From the NCBI GenBank assembly GCA_032358165.1, contig JAALGY010000034.1, positions 186,001 to 250,000 on the forward strand: a DNA stretch of 64,000 nt, written 5' to 3'. The DNA is from Diplosphaera chodatii (taxonomy: Eukaryota > Chlorophyta > Trebouxiophyceae > Prasiolales > Stichococcaceae). The position numbers and the translations under genes were made by a program. Below, one piece after another: positions 34,201 through 46,344 of this stretch. Position 1 is the first letter of the stretch. Each line of letters starts with the position of its first letter. The notes below the pieces were generated by a model, which had not been told where the DNA came from, ran no database searches, and saw only the letters and a program-made list of their open reading frames with translations.

Positions 34201-37005
34201 AGCCCAGCGTTCAGCAGCCGCCCTGCGCAGGTTGACATGACGGAAAGCAGCAATGCAACCCGCTTCCAGCTTCTGCAGCCTCTAGGGACATCACCGCCTG
34301 AGCGGCCTCTGCCACCGGGCAGCCTGCTGGGCAGCAGCGCCAGCAGCAGCCCGCTGCTCAGTATCACCACCGCCGGCCGCAGCCGCCGCTCGGACTGCGG
34401 TAGTGCCAGTGCCCGTTCAGATGCCCAGAGCAGCGCCGGTTGCCGCAGTGTCTGCCCTGGTGGTGGCAACAGCAGCAATGATAGCAATGAGGGCAGCCAT
34501 GGTGCCTCCGGCGCAGCCGAAAGCAGCAGCGCAGCTGGCGGCGCCTCTGGGGTCGACGAGGGCGGCAGCGGCAGCGGTGGCCGTGGCGCAGCCGCCGGCA
34601 GCGACAGCCACAGCCACAGCACTGTGAGCTCGAGCAGCGATGGCAGCACGCCAGACGCAGCTGCCCAGCCAGATGTGCAACCCGCCAACTCGATGCTGCA
34701 GCCGCAGCAGCTGCCCAGAGCTGGCAGCGCTACAAGGCGGCGGGAGGCAGGAAGCGCTGATGACACCGCTGGCGAGCCGCTGCCCAAGCGCCGGCGCTCC
34801 AGTGGCGGCGGGGGCCAGGCGGACAGCGGTGCTGGGAATACCATGCTAGAGTCTCAAACAGTGGCATTTGCTGCAATTCGTTTCGGACAGCAGCGCGGGT
34901 TGTCAGCAGTTCCTGCCGCTGCGTCGCCGCTGCAGGAGGCAGCACATGCGCTCGACGGCTTCCAGTTGGACGCGGTACAGTCAGCTGTGCCCTCACACAG
35001 CACAACAGGCGGTGATGTGGCGGATTTCATCACACCATATGCCAAGCTTGCAGTACTCGCAGCAGCACCAGCGGCGGCAGCCGCAGTAGCCGTTGACATC
35101 AGTGCCGGCCAGACCATGGCGCAAACAGGCACCGGACAGGACCAGCTGGGCCGTGAGACGGCAAAGACGGTGATCGGCGAGGCGAATGGCCGCCTGATCA
35201 CCGTGCACAGCCGGCGGTCCAGCTCTGGCGACGGCTCCGCAGCGCCTGCGTCGTCCCGCTCGTCGGCTGACGGCGCAGCCATAGGGTTCACAGGCCCAGC
35301 AGCAGCGGCTGCGCTGCGGCAGCCAGTAACCAGCGCCTTCCAGTCGCGACAGCTGCCTCCGGTGGCAGAAGCTGAGGCGGCTGCCGGCCCTGCAGCGCTG
35401 CCCAACGCCGGCCCTGCAGCACAACCTGCTACCGGCCCTGCAGCGCTGTCAGATGCCAGACCTGCAATGGCGCTGGAGCAGTCGGCATTGCACAGCAGCG
35501 ACAACAGCGGCCACAGCTCGCCGCTTCGGCTGTTTCCTGCTAGGGCTGGAATAGACTGGCTGTCAGTCGATGACGGCTCTGAGGCGTCAGTGCAGCTGCT
35601 GCCGGCTGTGCCGCTGGCAACAAACTTTGAAGCGGCTGTGCTACCAGCACGCAGTTGGCATACTGATCATGTAGCCGCTGCAGCAGACAGCTTGCAAGTG
35701 TCTGATGGCTCGCCACCTGCAATCACGGCTCCGGCATACGATGCTATCGACAGCGATGCGGCGGAGCCAGCTGCTGCATTGACAGACGGTACAGCTACGA
35801 CCGGCGGTGCAGCAGATGCCCTGCGCTCGGTTTTCAGCCCTGCAGCAGATGAGGCGCTACTCAATGCAGTGGGAGGACTGGTGGGCGGCATTCTGTTGCA
35901 AGTATGCATTGGGTATGACGACCTCTAAATTTGCAATGGGCACCATGGCCAGCTATTGTTGCGCTGCCCTCTGATGGACTGTGAATTGTTCGTGCTGCAG
36001 GCTGCTCCCATGGATAGAGCTGCTGTCGTCCATCAGGGTGCCATTCGTGACGATGCACAGTACATCAGCAACTTCGTCAACAGCCTGGTGCAGCGCTTCT
36101 GCACCCCCAGGCAGCCGCAGCAGCTGCAGCCAGGCGCTGACGCTCTGGGTAAAGTTCACTGCATGTGCTTTGTGTCAACATCTACGTAGACAGGGTGTGA
36201 ACAATATATGCACTCCCTCAGGTCAGCATGCAGATGAACTGTATACTTCTGCCATCTACCAAGCATTTATCAAGTTTTCAGCCACGCACAGCCAACTGTT
36301 TTTACCACAGGCACCGATGCATGGTCAGCAGTCCAGAATGGAGTGCAAGGCATGGAAGCTAGGAGCACCGCAGCGCAGCACGCATTTGACCGCGCACTGT
36401 TTGACGCCACCGATGAAGCACTTTGTGCCATCTACGCTGAGGTGGTCGCGCATTCTCCCTGTGCCTTCCTTTGGAAAAATGTCTGCATATTGATCAAGTG
36501 CAGCGACCAAGCACATCTTCATTGCTGCTTGTTTGTCGGCGGGTCAAATTGCCTTTTTGCTGTTATTGTTCAGCTCAAGTATTCAAAATATTTCTTCCAG
36601 GAAGCATTGAGTATCGTGGATGCCTTTCTGGCGCATGTGCAGGCCGATTCCCGAGGCGGTAGGGACTACAGAACCGGCGCCGACCTGCCGAGTCCCCTAG
36701 GCGGCGGGCGACCCCTGCCACGGGCGCCAGAGGCATTGGCGGCAGCGGTGCTGCGGCGCATCGCGCCGCGGACGCGTCGAGGCAGTGGCAGCGGCGACGG
36801 CAGCGATGGCGGCAGCGATGGCATTGACGCAATGCTGCAGCACGTCGCAGCTGAGGATGCAAGGATGTGGAGGACGACCCTGAGCCAGGGCGGTCCGTGG
36901 CTCACCAGTGCAGCAGTGAGTGAGGCAGCTGATGGTCATATAGAAGGTCAAGCAGAGGCACTGGCTGATGAAGGCCTGGCAGGAAACCTGCAGTTGTACC
37001 TCTGA
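28217..37005 (+). CDS. very large Ser/Ala/Gln-rich protein with a small ordered C-terminus
   Basis: Not confidently recognised. Ten exons join in phase: 28217-29346, 29487-29569, 29711-29877, 30097-30307, 30458-31452, 31962-33755, 33958-35901, 36001-36148, 36311-36441, 36601-37005 (about 2335 aa). Most is low complexity: Ser/Gly/Ala runs, a polyGln tract in exon 5 and repeated GPAALPNA-type units late in exon 7. More ordered parts are an acidic/basic helix in exon 3 (LRDDPRGVATLAAFRRRQ), and in the last exons YISNFVNSLVQRF, FDRALFDATDEALCAIYAE, EALSIVDAFLAHV and EDARMWRTTLSQG. The FDxxxDEAL pattern near the end recalls plant DUF4378 (TRM/LONGIFOLIA type); that is a weak inference. Intron 9 (36442-36600) is also open in frame, so retention is possible. 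A diverged copy of the last exon lies at 44049-44187. Confidence 0.72.
31018..31075 (+). repeat. CAG/polyglutamine tract
   Basis: Two runs of CAG codons separated by a Pro/Ala stretch within exon 5 of the large gene. They are in frame and encode Gln8 and Gln5. Confidence 0.9.
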
Positions 37006-37305
37006 ATGCGCGATGTTTAACTGTCAAGCAGAGCAACATGCAGAGTCCAGCCATTGAGGTTCTTGCATACAGACCATAGCATCGTGATCTGGTGACACAG
37101 ACGCTTCAGAAGCGGGCTGTTTTGAGCTTTGAGCATGTGGGGTTGCAACAACAACGAACCATGCATGTTGTCTTCGCCGGATATGGTACGGAAACATCGG
37201 TATATACGTTCTGGAGCTGCTCTCGAAGCAATGGTGACCTAGCCTGCCTGCACACTTGCTGCCGACGACAAATGTGGTTTTGCCAACTCATCTCACTGCC
37301 ATCTA

Positions 37306-37398
37306 TCACTGCGGTGCGTCTGGAAGATCTTCTGCCAGCTCATCGTGCGTGGCGCTGCCGTCTTCACCGTTCGACTCCTCATCATCCTGTGCTTCCAG
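37306..37398 (-). pseudogene. orphan acidic C-terminal exon of the right-hand array family
   Basis: A 93-nt minus-strand open exon after a good acceptor (gcccgcag). It encodes LEAQDDEESNGEDG...DELAEDLPDAPQ followed by a stop. It matches the acidic tail exons of the array units at 46884-46994 and 59662-59787 (LEAEDVEDSDSEAG...DPPQWWQ). None of the family's other exons (WAARP, VVQ or QLD type) could be found in the 1.3 kb upstream, so this looks like a ninth, truncated unit separated from the array by the retroelement-type ORF and another gene. Confidence 0.55.
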
Positions 37399-38677
37399 CT
37401 GCGGGCGCCCACAAGCTTGCCGGCAAACCCACTGCAAATCTTTGTGGTGTAGTCCGACACAGCGACGAGGCTTAGTCAGATGTCTTCGACCAGTATCCTC
37501 GTGGCCAGAGCTACACTGTGGGCTTGAGACTGTAGATGCCAAATTGCCCTGCTGCACCCTCAAAAGCCAAATCGCCGAAACTTCAGCACCATTAGGGCCA
37601 CAACAATCCAGGGTAGTGCATCGCTGAGGACCCACTTAACAATGGCCACCTGTGCACCACATTCGCCATACTCACTTCTGTCAAGACACGGGCAGGCTCT
37701 GTACGAGATATACTTAGTCGGCATCCTGAGCGGCGCATGCATGCCATACCATGCTATGCCATGCCATGAGTCGTTGATAGCCATTGTGGTGGGGTTGTGG
37801 ATTGGCAAGACTGAGAGGCTCCAGAGCAGCCTGAAAGCCCACCAGTACGAGAGGAATGATTCCAATGGGGTGCTGGAGGCAGATCGTGCGCCAGGTGAGA
37901 CGGTTTTTCTTTGCCTGTGGGAAGTTTCCGGCAGACGACACCCTGCAGGACGGCCGATAGCGTGCGTCAGTGGGCTTGTGGCACGCTCGGATTGGCTGTC
38001 AATGCTGCCGGGCGTACTGCAAACTCACAGCAGAGCCGCTGCCATTTGCTAGCATTGTGGCAGCGCTGCCACAAGCTATTGCACGCCATGACCTTCCAGC
38101 CTACTTTGACTGGACTGCTCCCTGCAAACTGGCTGCCAAAAGTGCCAAGCAAGCACCTTGTCGCAGCAACATGGGTGCGGGGCTGTGGCAGCACAGCGCG
38201 CTCACGTCGCAGCGGCAGCCCCCTGTAGCTGAAGCTGGCAGCGCGCCCCGAAAACGAGCCTGGTTGCGACCGTCTGGGCAGCAGGCCGGCCAAATTGCCA
38301 AGTGTTCTCGGCGTCGCTGGTGCTCGGATGGCCTGGTGCCCTTGCACGCAGGCCATAGGTACAGAGCACTACGCGTACATCAACTCGGGCAGCGGACCTC
38401 TGCAGTCAATTGCGGGCTCTGGCGGGCTCTTGCAGTGTCTCAGTGGCCAAGGGCGAAACGCAGAGTGCCTTGTGTTGAAAGTTGAAAGTGCGACGCAAGG
38501 CGCCTCCCAAAGGGAGGACTTTAGACCCGCGTGTACTGAAGCGATGGGGGACTACCACAATCACTAATTCCTTGCTGCATGGATGCATGCATGTTGCATG
38601 GAGCCAGAAGATGTGGACCCCATCCCTGAGCAGGGTGGTATCCTGCCAAATGAAGTTGAGACTGTAGGCTAGGCACA
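37399..38677. other. gene-poor stretch
   Basis: Several open frames occur on both strands, including a hydrophobic minus-strand one around 37560-37660, but none has matching splice sites or conserved motifs. It may contain decayed remains of the truncated array unit. Confidence 0.35.
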
Positions 38678-40189
38678 CTATTGTGTAGCCCGGCGCTTGC
38701 GCCCCGGCGTTGCTGAGCCTTTACCCCGGTCAAACGGCAACCCATCATCTTGCAAAGGTGACACTGGGGCACCCATGCGAGAGACAACGTGCTGCTCCTG
38801 AGACTGAGGCGTCGGCAATGGCGAGAGATGTGACTTAGCTCTGCGTCGTGATGTCAGCGGTCGACCAGCATGCTGTGCGACCTGCGACACCGGCGCGGCT
38901 TGCGGGCTATGCCGGCGCTTTGGCTGGCTGCGGCGTCTCCCAGCGCGTGGCGAGGGAGGTTGCTGATGGCAGGCGTCCTGCGTGTCATGTACTGGGGCAG
39001 AGGCGGCGTCTTGCATAGTCGAGAGGGGTAATCTGAGGCGTTTAGAACGCGTGTTGAGGTGCAGTGACGGTCCACCAGGAGGTTCAAGCATAGGATGAGT
39101 CTGAACATCAGGTGGAGGAGGTGCATGGGTACTAGCCTGTGGCTGGATTGCTGGCCTGAGCACCCCGCTGTGCCGCCGTTTCGGTGTCGGTGAGCAGCCT
39201 TCCAGCAGTCCTGTCGCCGCCCGTCGCATGCGTTTCCGCATCGGCTCCTCTTGTCCTTCAACGTGTGGTGTCCACTGTGACGTCGCTGTGATCCTCCTGC
39301 TCGGATTGCATTGCCGCACACTCCTGCGTAATTGTGGCACCTGCGGTGCGACATATCTGTCACCGTGTCCATCCGGTTGGTCAGCCTGCGGATGCAGCAT
39401 CGACACAGTTGTCGGCTGTGAAGACTGGTATCGCCGTAGCGTTGCTGGCAGCGGGGTCGGCGTCGCGGATCCTTGTGCTCCAAGTGGCACAGGACTTCCC
39501 TCGCCCCCAGAGGCGACTCCGTCACAGTATCTCGCTGGGCGTGCTGCCTTGCGCTTCGCCCGAGTGGCCACTTGATCGCATCGAGGTGCAGGCCTGGCCT
39601 GCGTGCGCCACGGAGAAGCGGCAGCAACATCATTCACCGGACCGTGTAGTAGCTGTTCGACAGCAGGTTGCGTCAGCGTGATGCGCCTGCCTGCGGCGCT
39701 AAGCATGACAACATTTGACTGTGCAGGGTTACCAGGCCCATGTTGCTGGGTGGCTTGGCGGGCTAGGCGGCGTGACGCCCCATCACCACCGCGGGGGAGT
39801 CCCGAAGGTGGCTGGTCGTCTGGGCCAGGGTTGTCCTCCTGGGCTGCGGGAGCCGCTGTACTGTCGGTCAGGTAAGGCCTCCGTAGCTTCACCATGTCTG
39901 AGGTGCTGCGGATACTCTGCAATGATAACCTCTTTAGTAGCACTTTTCTCTCGGTGCTGTGCACACCCAAAGTAGTAAGAGCTGTGTCGGTACCCTTCCG
40001 CATCAAACCTGCAGCGCCAATGATGATTGGGTGGACTATCACCTGCCCCCAACCTCTTGCCAGGAGGGCATCGTGAAGGTTTTGGTGTTGTGCTTTTGCA
40101 GGCGCAACCAGAGCATGCACCCGGAGGTCATATGTGTACTTCACCTCGATGAGGTGCAACGTCACCTTCGTGCGGTCACCGGGGTACAT
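38678..40189 (-). mobile_element. retroelement-derived ORF with nuclease-like N-terminal part
   Basis: An intron-free 503-codon frame that stays open upstream to about 40328, so the 40189 Met may not be a true start. The first part reads VTLHLIEVKY followed by a helical stretch and GQVIVHPIIIGAAGLMRKGT. The E-V-K after a hydrophobic strand resembles the ExK of PD-(D/E)XK nuclease folds. The layout resembles, from memory, C-terminal domains of non-LTR-type elements found in green algae. The remaining 350 residues are Pro/Arg/Ser-rich and disordered, ending GRKRRATQ. No reverse transcriptase motif, target-site duplication or poly(A) tail was found, so this would be a 5'-truncated or domesticated copy. 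It could also be a host gene of unknown function. Confidence 0.5.
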
Positions 40190-40940
40190 GTCCCAGGGAT
40201 GGTGCTGTGGGGCCTGTGTGCTTGTGTGTCTGTCACTGTGTCTCCAAGTGCAAGGCAGGAGGCAAAACCCCAGTCAATGGTGTCATTTGCGAGCTTGCAG
40301 GTCTGCGGCGGGTGTGGGCCTTGCAGCTGTCAGACTTGTACGAGAGCGCCGGCCAAAGCTGCGCCGCTCAGGGGTGCCTTGTGCGGACGCTGGCTGCAAA
40401 GGTGCTTAGATTGCCAGCCTTCAAAGGGCAACCTCCGCTGTTCCCCTGCACCTTCCAAGACCATGCATACTTGATGTCAGGAGATGCTGCGCAAGGTTTG
40501 GACTTCACATGCGCACGGCGCGCAAAGGTGAGCATATTTGCAGACTTTGCCGTGCGCTCGACCATGCGGTGGTCCAGCAGCAAGTGAACCTCGCGGCCGT
40601 TTTTGAGCAGCCAGCTGGTGCTGAGTAGCCTGATTCTGACTCTCCGGCTGTGTAGTGAGCTTGCTGATATCACAGCCTACGTCACCCGCTCGCATAGTGA
40701 TCAGGCAGGGCGCCGCTGTTTGCACATACAATGCTCTGGTGGTTTGTGGCATACACTTTCGCATTGACAGGCCGCGTGCAGGCAACGATCTGCCAGCTCG
40801 GCTGCTTGCTCCATAGGACCGTCAAAACGTGCTGGGACATGCCTCTGCACGCTGGCTACACACTGCCCATGACCCCCCGCTTCAGTCACGCAGGCAGCAG
40901 GGGGTAGGCCTGCCGCTGCGCTGCAGGGCGGCCGGCAGCC

Positions 40941-43900
40941 ATGCTGGATGTCTGGCCATTTCCAGTAAATGACGACGCGCTGCTGTGGGCCTGGCAGCTG
41001 TCCGAGCTGCAGGTGCCTCGCAGTGTCCGGCCGGGTGGCTGAATGCACGGCTGGGGTTCACGCGCTAACAGTCAGCCATCAATAAAAGCGGGTGACACAT
41101 CTGCTATAGCGGATGACGCGCAGCATCCCTAGCAGTGTTCTCAGCAGCAGCGGCAGCAGCGGTGCACTGAAGCCTGCCAACAGGCTGTTCACAGTAGCAT
41201 CAGCACATTAGTCATGCCACCCGCATGAGCCTGATGTCATCAACGTCCTGCCCCTACAGGGCGACCTGGCGGGCGTGCTGGTGCACTCCTGCCTGCTGGA
41301 GGGGCGCGGGGGGGTGCATGCCTTCAACAGCGCGCCGCCCGATGCCGCCGGCGGAGGCTATCTTTTCAGCCGGTTCTTCCGCAATGTGCGGACTCCAGAT
41401 CAGCTTGTCTCAGGCTGCCCTACCAAGTGTGCGTGTACTGGGAGGCAGACACTGTCCATCTGTGCATTTCCATGTGCACCGCACCAAATGCTTGTGGGCA
41501 ATACCACTGATACCTAAATGTGAGCAGTGTTGCTCAAGTGAGCAACGTTCCTTGTCGTTTGTATGCAGTGATGTCAGGATCAGCCGAACCAGCGTGCAGT
41601 AGTCTACCGCGTGACCTTGTTAGGTGCCTAGCTACGATTCGAGAAGCGGAAGCAGCAGGCGGCAAGAGCTGCTGTGATGCATGGAGCAGTTGGTCCGCCG
41701 TCGGCTCTGACGAAGGACGACCCTGGGAACTTTCCAAACGTGCCATTGGTTTTGTTGTACTGATGTGAGGTTCATTGTGTGTCACAGGAGGCGCGCCACT
41801 GGGACGGCGCCCCGCGGCAAGGCCAAGGACCTGGACTTTTCCGCCTCAAACGACAGCCGGCAGGCCTGGGGAGGGGACTGCCACATTCGGGGCTGCTGGT
41901 GTCCTGAGCCCACCATGCCTGGTGCGGCGCTGTAGAGCATGGAGTGGCCGTTGCTTGAGGGATCGGGAGGGTAGTGTGCCGCAGCGTAGGCGGCTGCTTC
42001 ACCTTCGCCCCCTGCAGCAGGTTCCAGAGCTGCCCCGCTGCCACCACCATCGGTCATAATCGCTGTGGCGGCAGATGCAGGAGCCTGGAAGTGCTGGCCT
42101 GAAGCCGCTCAACCTGGGCCGTGATGATGATGCTGAGGACTCCGATGGCGACTTTGAGGTGCACCTAGGGTCAGCAATATGTGCTTTCACATCTTTGTAG
42201 ACAGCCTTCCGCACAGTGTGGGCATCCAGTCGCTGCCGCCTCGTTTGCATCTCGTGACCATCCGTAGGGCTGCTCATGTGGAGGTGTGTGTGCAATCCCA
42301 GCTGCTTGCCTTGCTGTTCAACACACAGGCTGCGCAGCAGCGGCGGCTGTCATGTCTGGGCAGTATCGCTGCCGGTACCACCCTTGTCATCCTGTGCGGC
42401 TGCTGATATCGCCCCATGTACCCAGATGTGCTGCCGACTGGGCAGCGCACAGCGTTGGCACCTGACAAGTTCTGAGGCGGCGCCCGCAGGATCACGAGCA
42501 TGCTGCGGTTGCGACGGCAGGGGACAGGCCCGCCGCAAAGGCTGGCTTCCTGGCCAGCCTGGTGCCCGACCTGGGCGTCAGCGTCGCCGGCACCTCAGCG
42601 CTGGCGGTGAGCCTCTGATATTTGGCGCTGCGCCTTGGTCTTTGGCACGCCCATTGCACAGTGGAGGTCAGTGTTCGAGCTAGTCTAGTGTGCAGTTTGC
42701 GCGTCAGCAGTACTGCCACTTCTGGGCTGATGGCCACAAGTTTCTTGCCTGATCGAAGCATCCCTGGCAAGCCGCCGCGCCTTTGCCATCCTCCAGCTAG
42801 ACATTGCTGAAGGGGGGTTTCCTCGCTGCTTTGGTCAGCTGCTGATGCACATGTGAGGCACCCACATATAGCACTTCGGTCTCTGAGCCTTGCCTGACAT
42901 CATGCATCAGAGCTACCTGTGCACCACCGTAGCAGAGGACAGCAGACTGCCTGCTGACGCCTGGCCGAGTAGTGCGCTGCTTCCTGCTTCCTGCAGGTGG
43001 CGTATCTGACGCCTTTGCTGGGTTCGCTGTGCCGGATGCACTGCGGGAATGGAGTGCGACGTTGCCTCCAAGATCCTGGACATGAGGTGCACATGAGTAG
43101 GGCATATCCCAGAAGACGCTTCTGGATGAGTTTGATGAACATTCAACGGTGTCTGAGCCTGATGTAAATGCTGCGGCTGCAACTGCGACAGCCTGGCCAA
43201 ATACGTCTTCGTTGGCCTGAAAAATATTATTTTTCGCAGCCCTATACCTTCTCAAGACCCTGCAGAATAAGATCTCTAGTCTGTTTGCTCCAGGGTGGTG
43301 GACAGCGTGCGCAGCAGCCTGGAGGGGCATCACTGGAACGCGCTCGTTGCTGGCTGCCACGATGCAGGTGCAGGTGATTTTGGGCCTGCAACCTGTGAGC
43401 GGATTTGTATAGTTTCTGATCGAATTTTGCGGGCCCCTTTAGCCTGCGCCGCCTGTGTTTGGGCTGGCACACTCAAAAGTGCTTTGCAATAGCAACATTC
43501 TGTGTTTGGTCGCTATGAGAGCAGGGCTCGCACACAGTGGTTTGTGTATCTCAAAAAGCAGTGTGTTCAGGCTATGTGGGTGCGTGCTGTGCCTCCAGCA
43601 CTTTCTTCAGGCTGTTCTTGGACAGTTTAGTATATCAAGCATGTGTCAATGCTGTCTCGACTGTGGGCACCCTCTGCATGCCACCCGCTACAAGCGGCGT
43701 ACATGCACGGGGACTGCAGGCCGAGTGGGGCAGCCTAGTGAAGCGGTACAGGGATGATCAATCCTAGAATGTCAACACCAGATCTTTGTTACCTCTAGGG
43801 CCTTGTAGCTACAGTATGAAACGAAAGAGCATGTTTGACAGGAAGATGTGCTTCAAGCAAAATGCGTGCCTCCTGCGCAGTGTCGATGGAGAGCGCGTGA

Positions 43901-44187
43901 GCGCCGCCTCGACAGCCGTCTTCACCACGCTGGAGACTTGCGACAGGCTGCACAGCGGCAGCTGCTTGCGGTGGCGGAAGCTGAGCGAGGCGGCAGCCAG
44001 CCCTGCAGCGCTGCCCAATGCCAAAGCAGCTTGACCACAATCGCAGGACGCGAGGCTGTGGAGGATCACTCTGCAGCACGACAGTCAGCAGGCCAGTAGT
44101 GCAGCTATGGGCTATGCCGCTGCTGATGATTTTATAGGACAAGCAGCAGCGGCGGCTGAAGAAACAGGAGGAAACCTGCAATTGTAG
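40941..44187 (+). CDS. uncharacterised multi-exon gene, possibly degenerate
   Basis: Not recognised. Candidate exons with proper splice sites and mostly phase 0: 40941-41012 (MLDVWPFPVNDDALLWAWQL), 41260-41385 (GDLAGVLVHSCLLEGRGG), about 41789-41900, 42075-42158 (LNLGRDDDAEDSDGDFE), 42490-42606 (AGFLASLVPDLGVSVAG), 42997-43086, about 43291-43369 (VVDSVRSSLEGHHWNALVAG), and 44049-44187. The last exon (DARLWRITLQHDS...ETGGNLQL, stop) is homologous to the last exon of the large gene (EDARMWRTTLSQG...LAGNLQLYL, stop). The assembly between 43086 and 44049 is not resolved, and a competing open minus-strand frame covers 41782-42057. It may be two genes or a decayed paralogue. It converges with the array unit ending at 44478. 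Confidence 0.42.
44049..44187 (+). repeat. diverged copy of the large gene's last exon
   Basis: Residues DARLWRITL, a central Ala-rich block with FIGQA, and the terminal GGNLQL plus stop align with 36856-37005 (DARMWRTTL, HIEGQA, AGNLQLYL stop). Nucleotide similarity is clear around the stop (gaaacctgcaattgta versus gaaacctgcagttgta). Confidence 0.7.
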
Positions 44188-44477
44188 CTCTGAGACCTAT
44201 TGGTTGGCACCAAAGTGTCGAACGTCACAGATCAGAGTTCTGCACACTGCTTGTTGACGACAATGTTCTACAATGTACTACTAGTTGTGACTGCAGTCAG
44301 ACTGCAGCTGGTAGTACCTAATGGTGTAGAATAGCAACCTGAAACCACACATCTTTTCATGTCACACAGCAACTGCATCCCAGGGCAATCACGTTTGCGC
44401 CGCTGCCCTTCTCAGCCATTGAACGTAATAAAGATAAGTGCCAGCCGTCTGCTCCTTAGCTCTTGGGTCATTTGTAG

Positions 44478-46344
44478 CTACAGCCACCGCCACAGCTCTG
44501 GATGCATGCCTGCTGCTGGGTAGTCCTGCACACGGTCGCCCTGCTGCCAAGCTTCGCCATCCAAGCCCTCAACATCTTCTGCTCCCAGCTGCGTACGGCC
44601 CATGAACAAGCAGACTGCGCTGTGCATTGCTGTCCTTGCACCTACGCAGGCTGCGGTACCTGAATATGCAGCTGCTCGATATCAGGTGCGCTTTGTCTCA
44701 CACTCAAACACAGTTCCGCCTGGCTGGCGACGCCTAAACTCGTTCAAACGGTGCATCTTAGGCCGTAATGCAAAGGAATATGGGACTGCTAACAAAATCC
44801 TACATCTACAACGCATTAGAACTCACCTCCTCGTGCGCTGCATAAAGCGCCTTGATGGCATCCTCCAGCTGGCGGTACAAATACTCCTCCACCATCCTCT
44901 GCAGATAGCAACAGCCTGGGTTTACCCCTTAACGTCCCTTTCTGAAATGGGGAACTGTGAGACTAACCACTGCCAAGCAAAAACAGCTGTTAGCTGCCAT
45001 GCGGTCCATCGAGCCCTACAAGCGTCATATGTGGGAGCGGTTGCGGCATTACTGCGTTTGGCTGTTCGTGCACTGCTCTTGCCTACCTGTACCACTGGTA
45101 TGCAAACCGCTCTGAAGTCGTCGACCAGGCTCATGTCGCTGCTGGCGTCCTGCTGGGCCCTGAGCGTCTCCATCAGGACGCGCCAGATGTTATCTGCACA
45201 ATCATGTCAGTGACTGCAGCATTGTGCCAAATGGTATGTAGCGTGTAAGCTCCTGAGCGCGCCTATACTTTTGGACGACTCAGTGATCACACATACAAGC
45301 CAGTGGCAGCAGCTGCTGGGTGGGCGGCCACCGGGAGGCGAAAGTAGTGGCACCATGCAGGAGTCGATAGCAAAACGTGCAGCATGTGAACTGCAATCTG
45401 CTGTGCTTAAGCAGTGCATTGACCTACCGGCGACTTCCTCGTGCCCCAGCTGCCAGGCGATGCGCAAAGTGTGGAGACGATGCGTGAGGACCTCGGCTGG
45501 CGCCCCCGCCGGTCGTGCCACCCACCTGCAGAACGGGAGAGTTGCGTTGGCGTGCTGCCTGTGCCGAGTGGGACGCTTGCTGGCGCATCGCCATTGATGC
45601 TGCACTTGGCAGAGCACACTTTATCAATAATACGACTGGTGACGTTGTCGACCCTTTGAGCTGCGTGCGTGGTTGCCCAGCTGGCAGACTGCAACCACGA
45701 GACTCGTGACGGCGGCCAGAAAGCAATGCATGCGATTACCCGTTTTCGAAGTGGTCCTGCCATGCCAGCCCGGTGCCTGCTGGTCGTGTCCGTAGGTGGG
45801 TGGGCTGCATTGTCTCGGTGGCATTGCCGCCGCCATCTGTGCTGCCTGCCGAGGTGTCGGCAACATTCCTTTTGATCAGAGCTTGGGATCATGCAATCTG
45901 GTGCACCGCGGATCTGAAATGCTGCTTGCTTATGGCCGGTAGATGAGCTGTGCGAACAGAAGCGTGCGCCCTGCTATGTTGCATCAGTACACTCACTATC
46001 TGAACACAGCAAATTTGCACGACGTTGCGAGCGAAATCCGCAAGTATGCGCTTTTGTGTCATGAAAAGCAACTCACACGTCGTCCAGCTGCCAGATGAGC
46101 TGCTGGGCTGAGGTTGATCGGTGCAAGGCTCAGACGTGGTACGAGGCAGCATCATATAGGGCACCAGCGCCAAGGCAGAAGCTGCAGCGGCAGAGGGGCC
46201 GGCAGCGGCAGAGGGGCCAGCAGCGGACGAGGCAGCAGCAGGGGCTTGTGTGAGGCCAGATTGCTGTTGCTGCTGCTGTCGCAGCTGCAGCTGCCGCATC
46301 CGCATGTCCCAAATGCCTGCGAACAGCGTTAGTCCAGTTGCCAT
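44478..46344 (-). CDS. array unit 8, novel tandem gene family
   Basis: Function not recognised. Exons, all in compatible phase: 46344(?)-46077 (Gln- then Ala/Ser-rich, ends SSSSGSWTT), 45776-45740 (TGLAWQDHFEN), 45525-45428 (WVARPAGAPAEV...LRIAWQLGHEEVAG), 45193-45087 (NIWRVLMETLRAQQ...DDFRAVCIPVVQ), 44898-44827 (RMVEEYLYRQLEDAIKALYA), 44588-44478 (LGAEDVEGLDG...PELWRWL, stop). The second to fifth exons can be joined without a frame break. The N-terminal Met (MATGLTLFAGIWDMRM) is tentative. The tail is the most diverged of the acidic tails. Confidence 0.6.

Noticed and set aside
41782..42057. 91-codon minus-strand frame starting MTDGGGSGAALEPAAGG
   Set aside because: Plausible composition but no splice partner or homologous block on that strand; plus-strand exons nearby have matching phases. 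It remains a competing reading.
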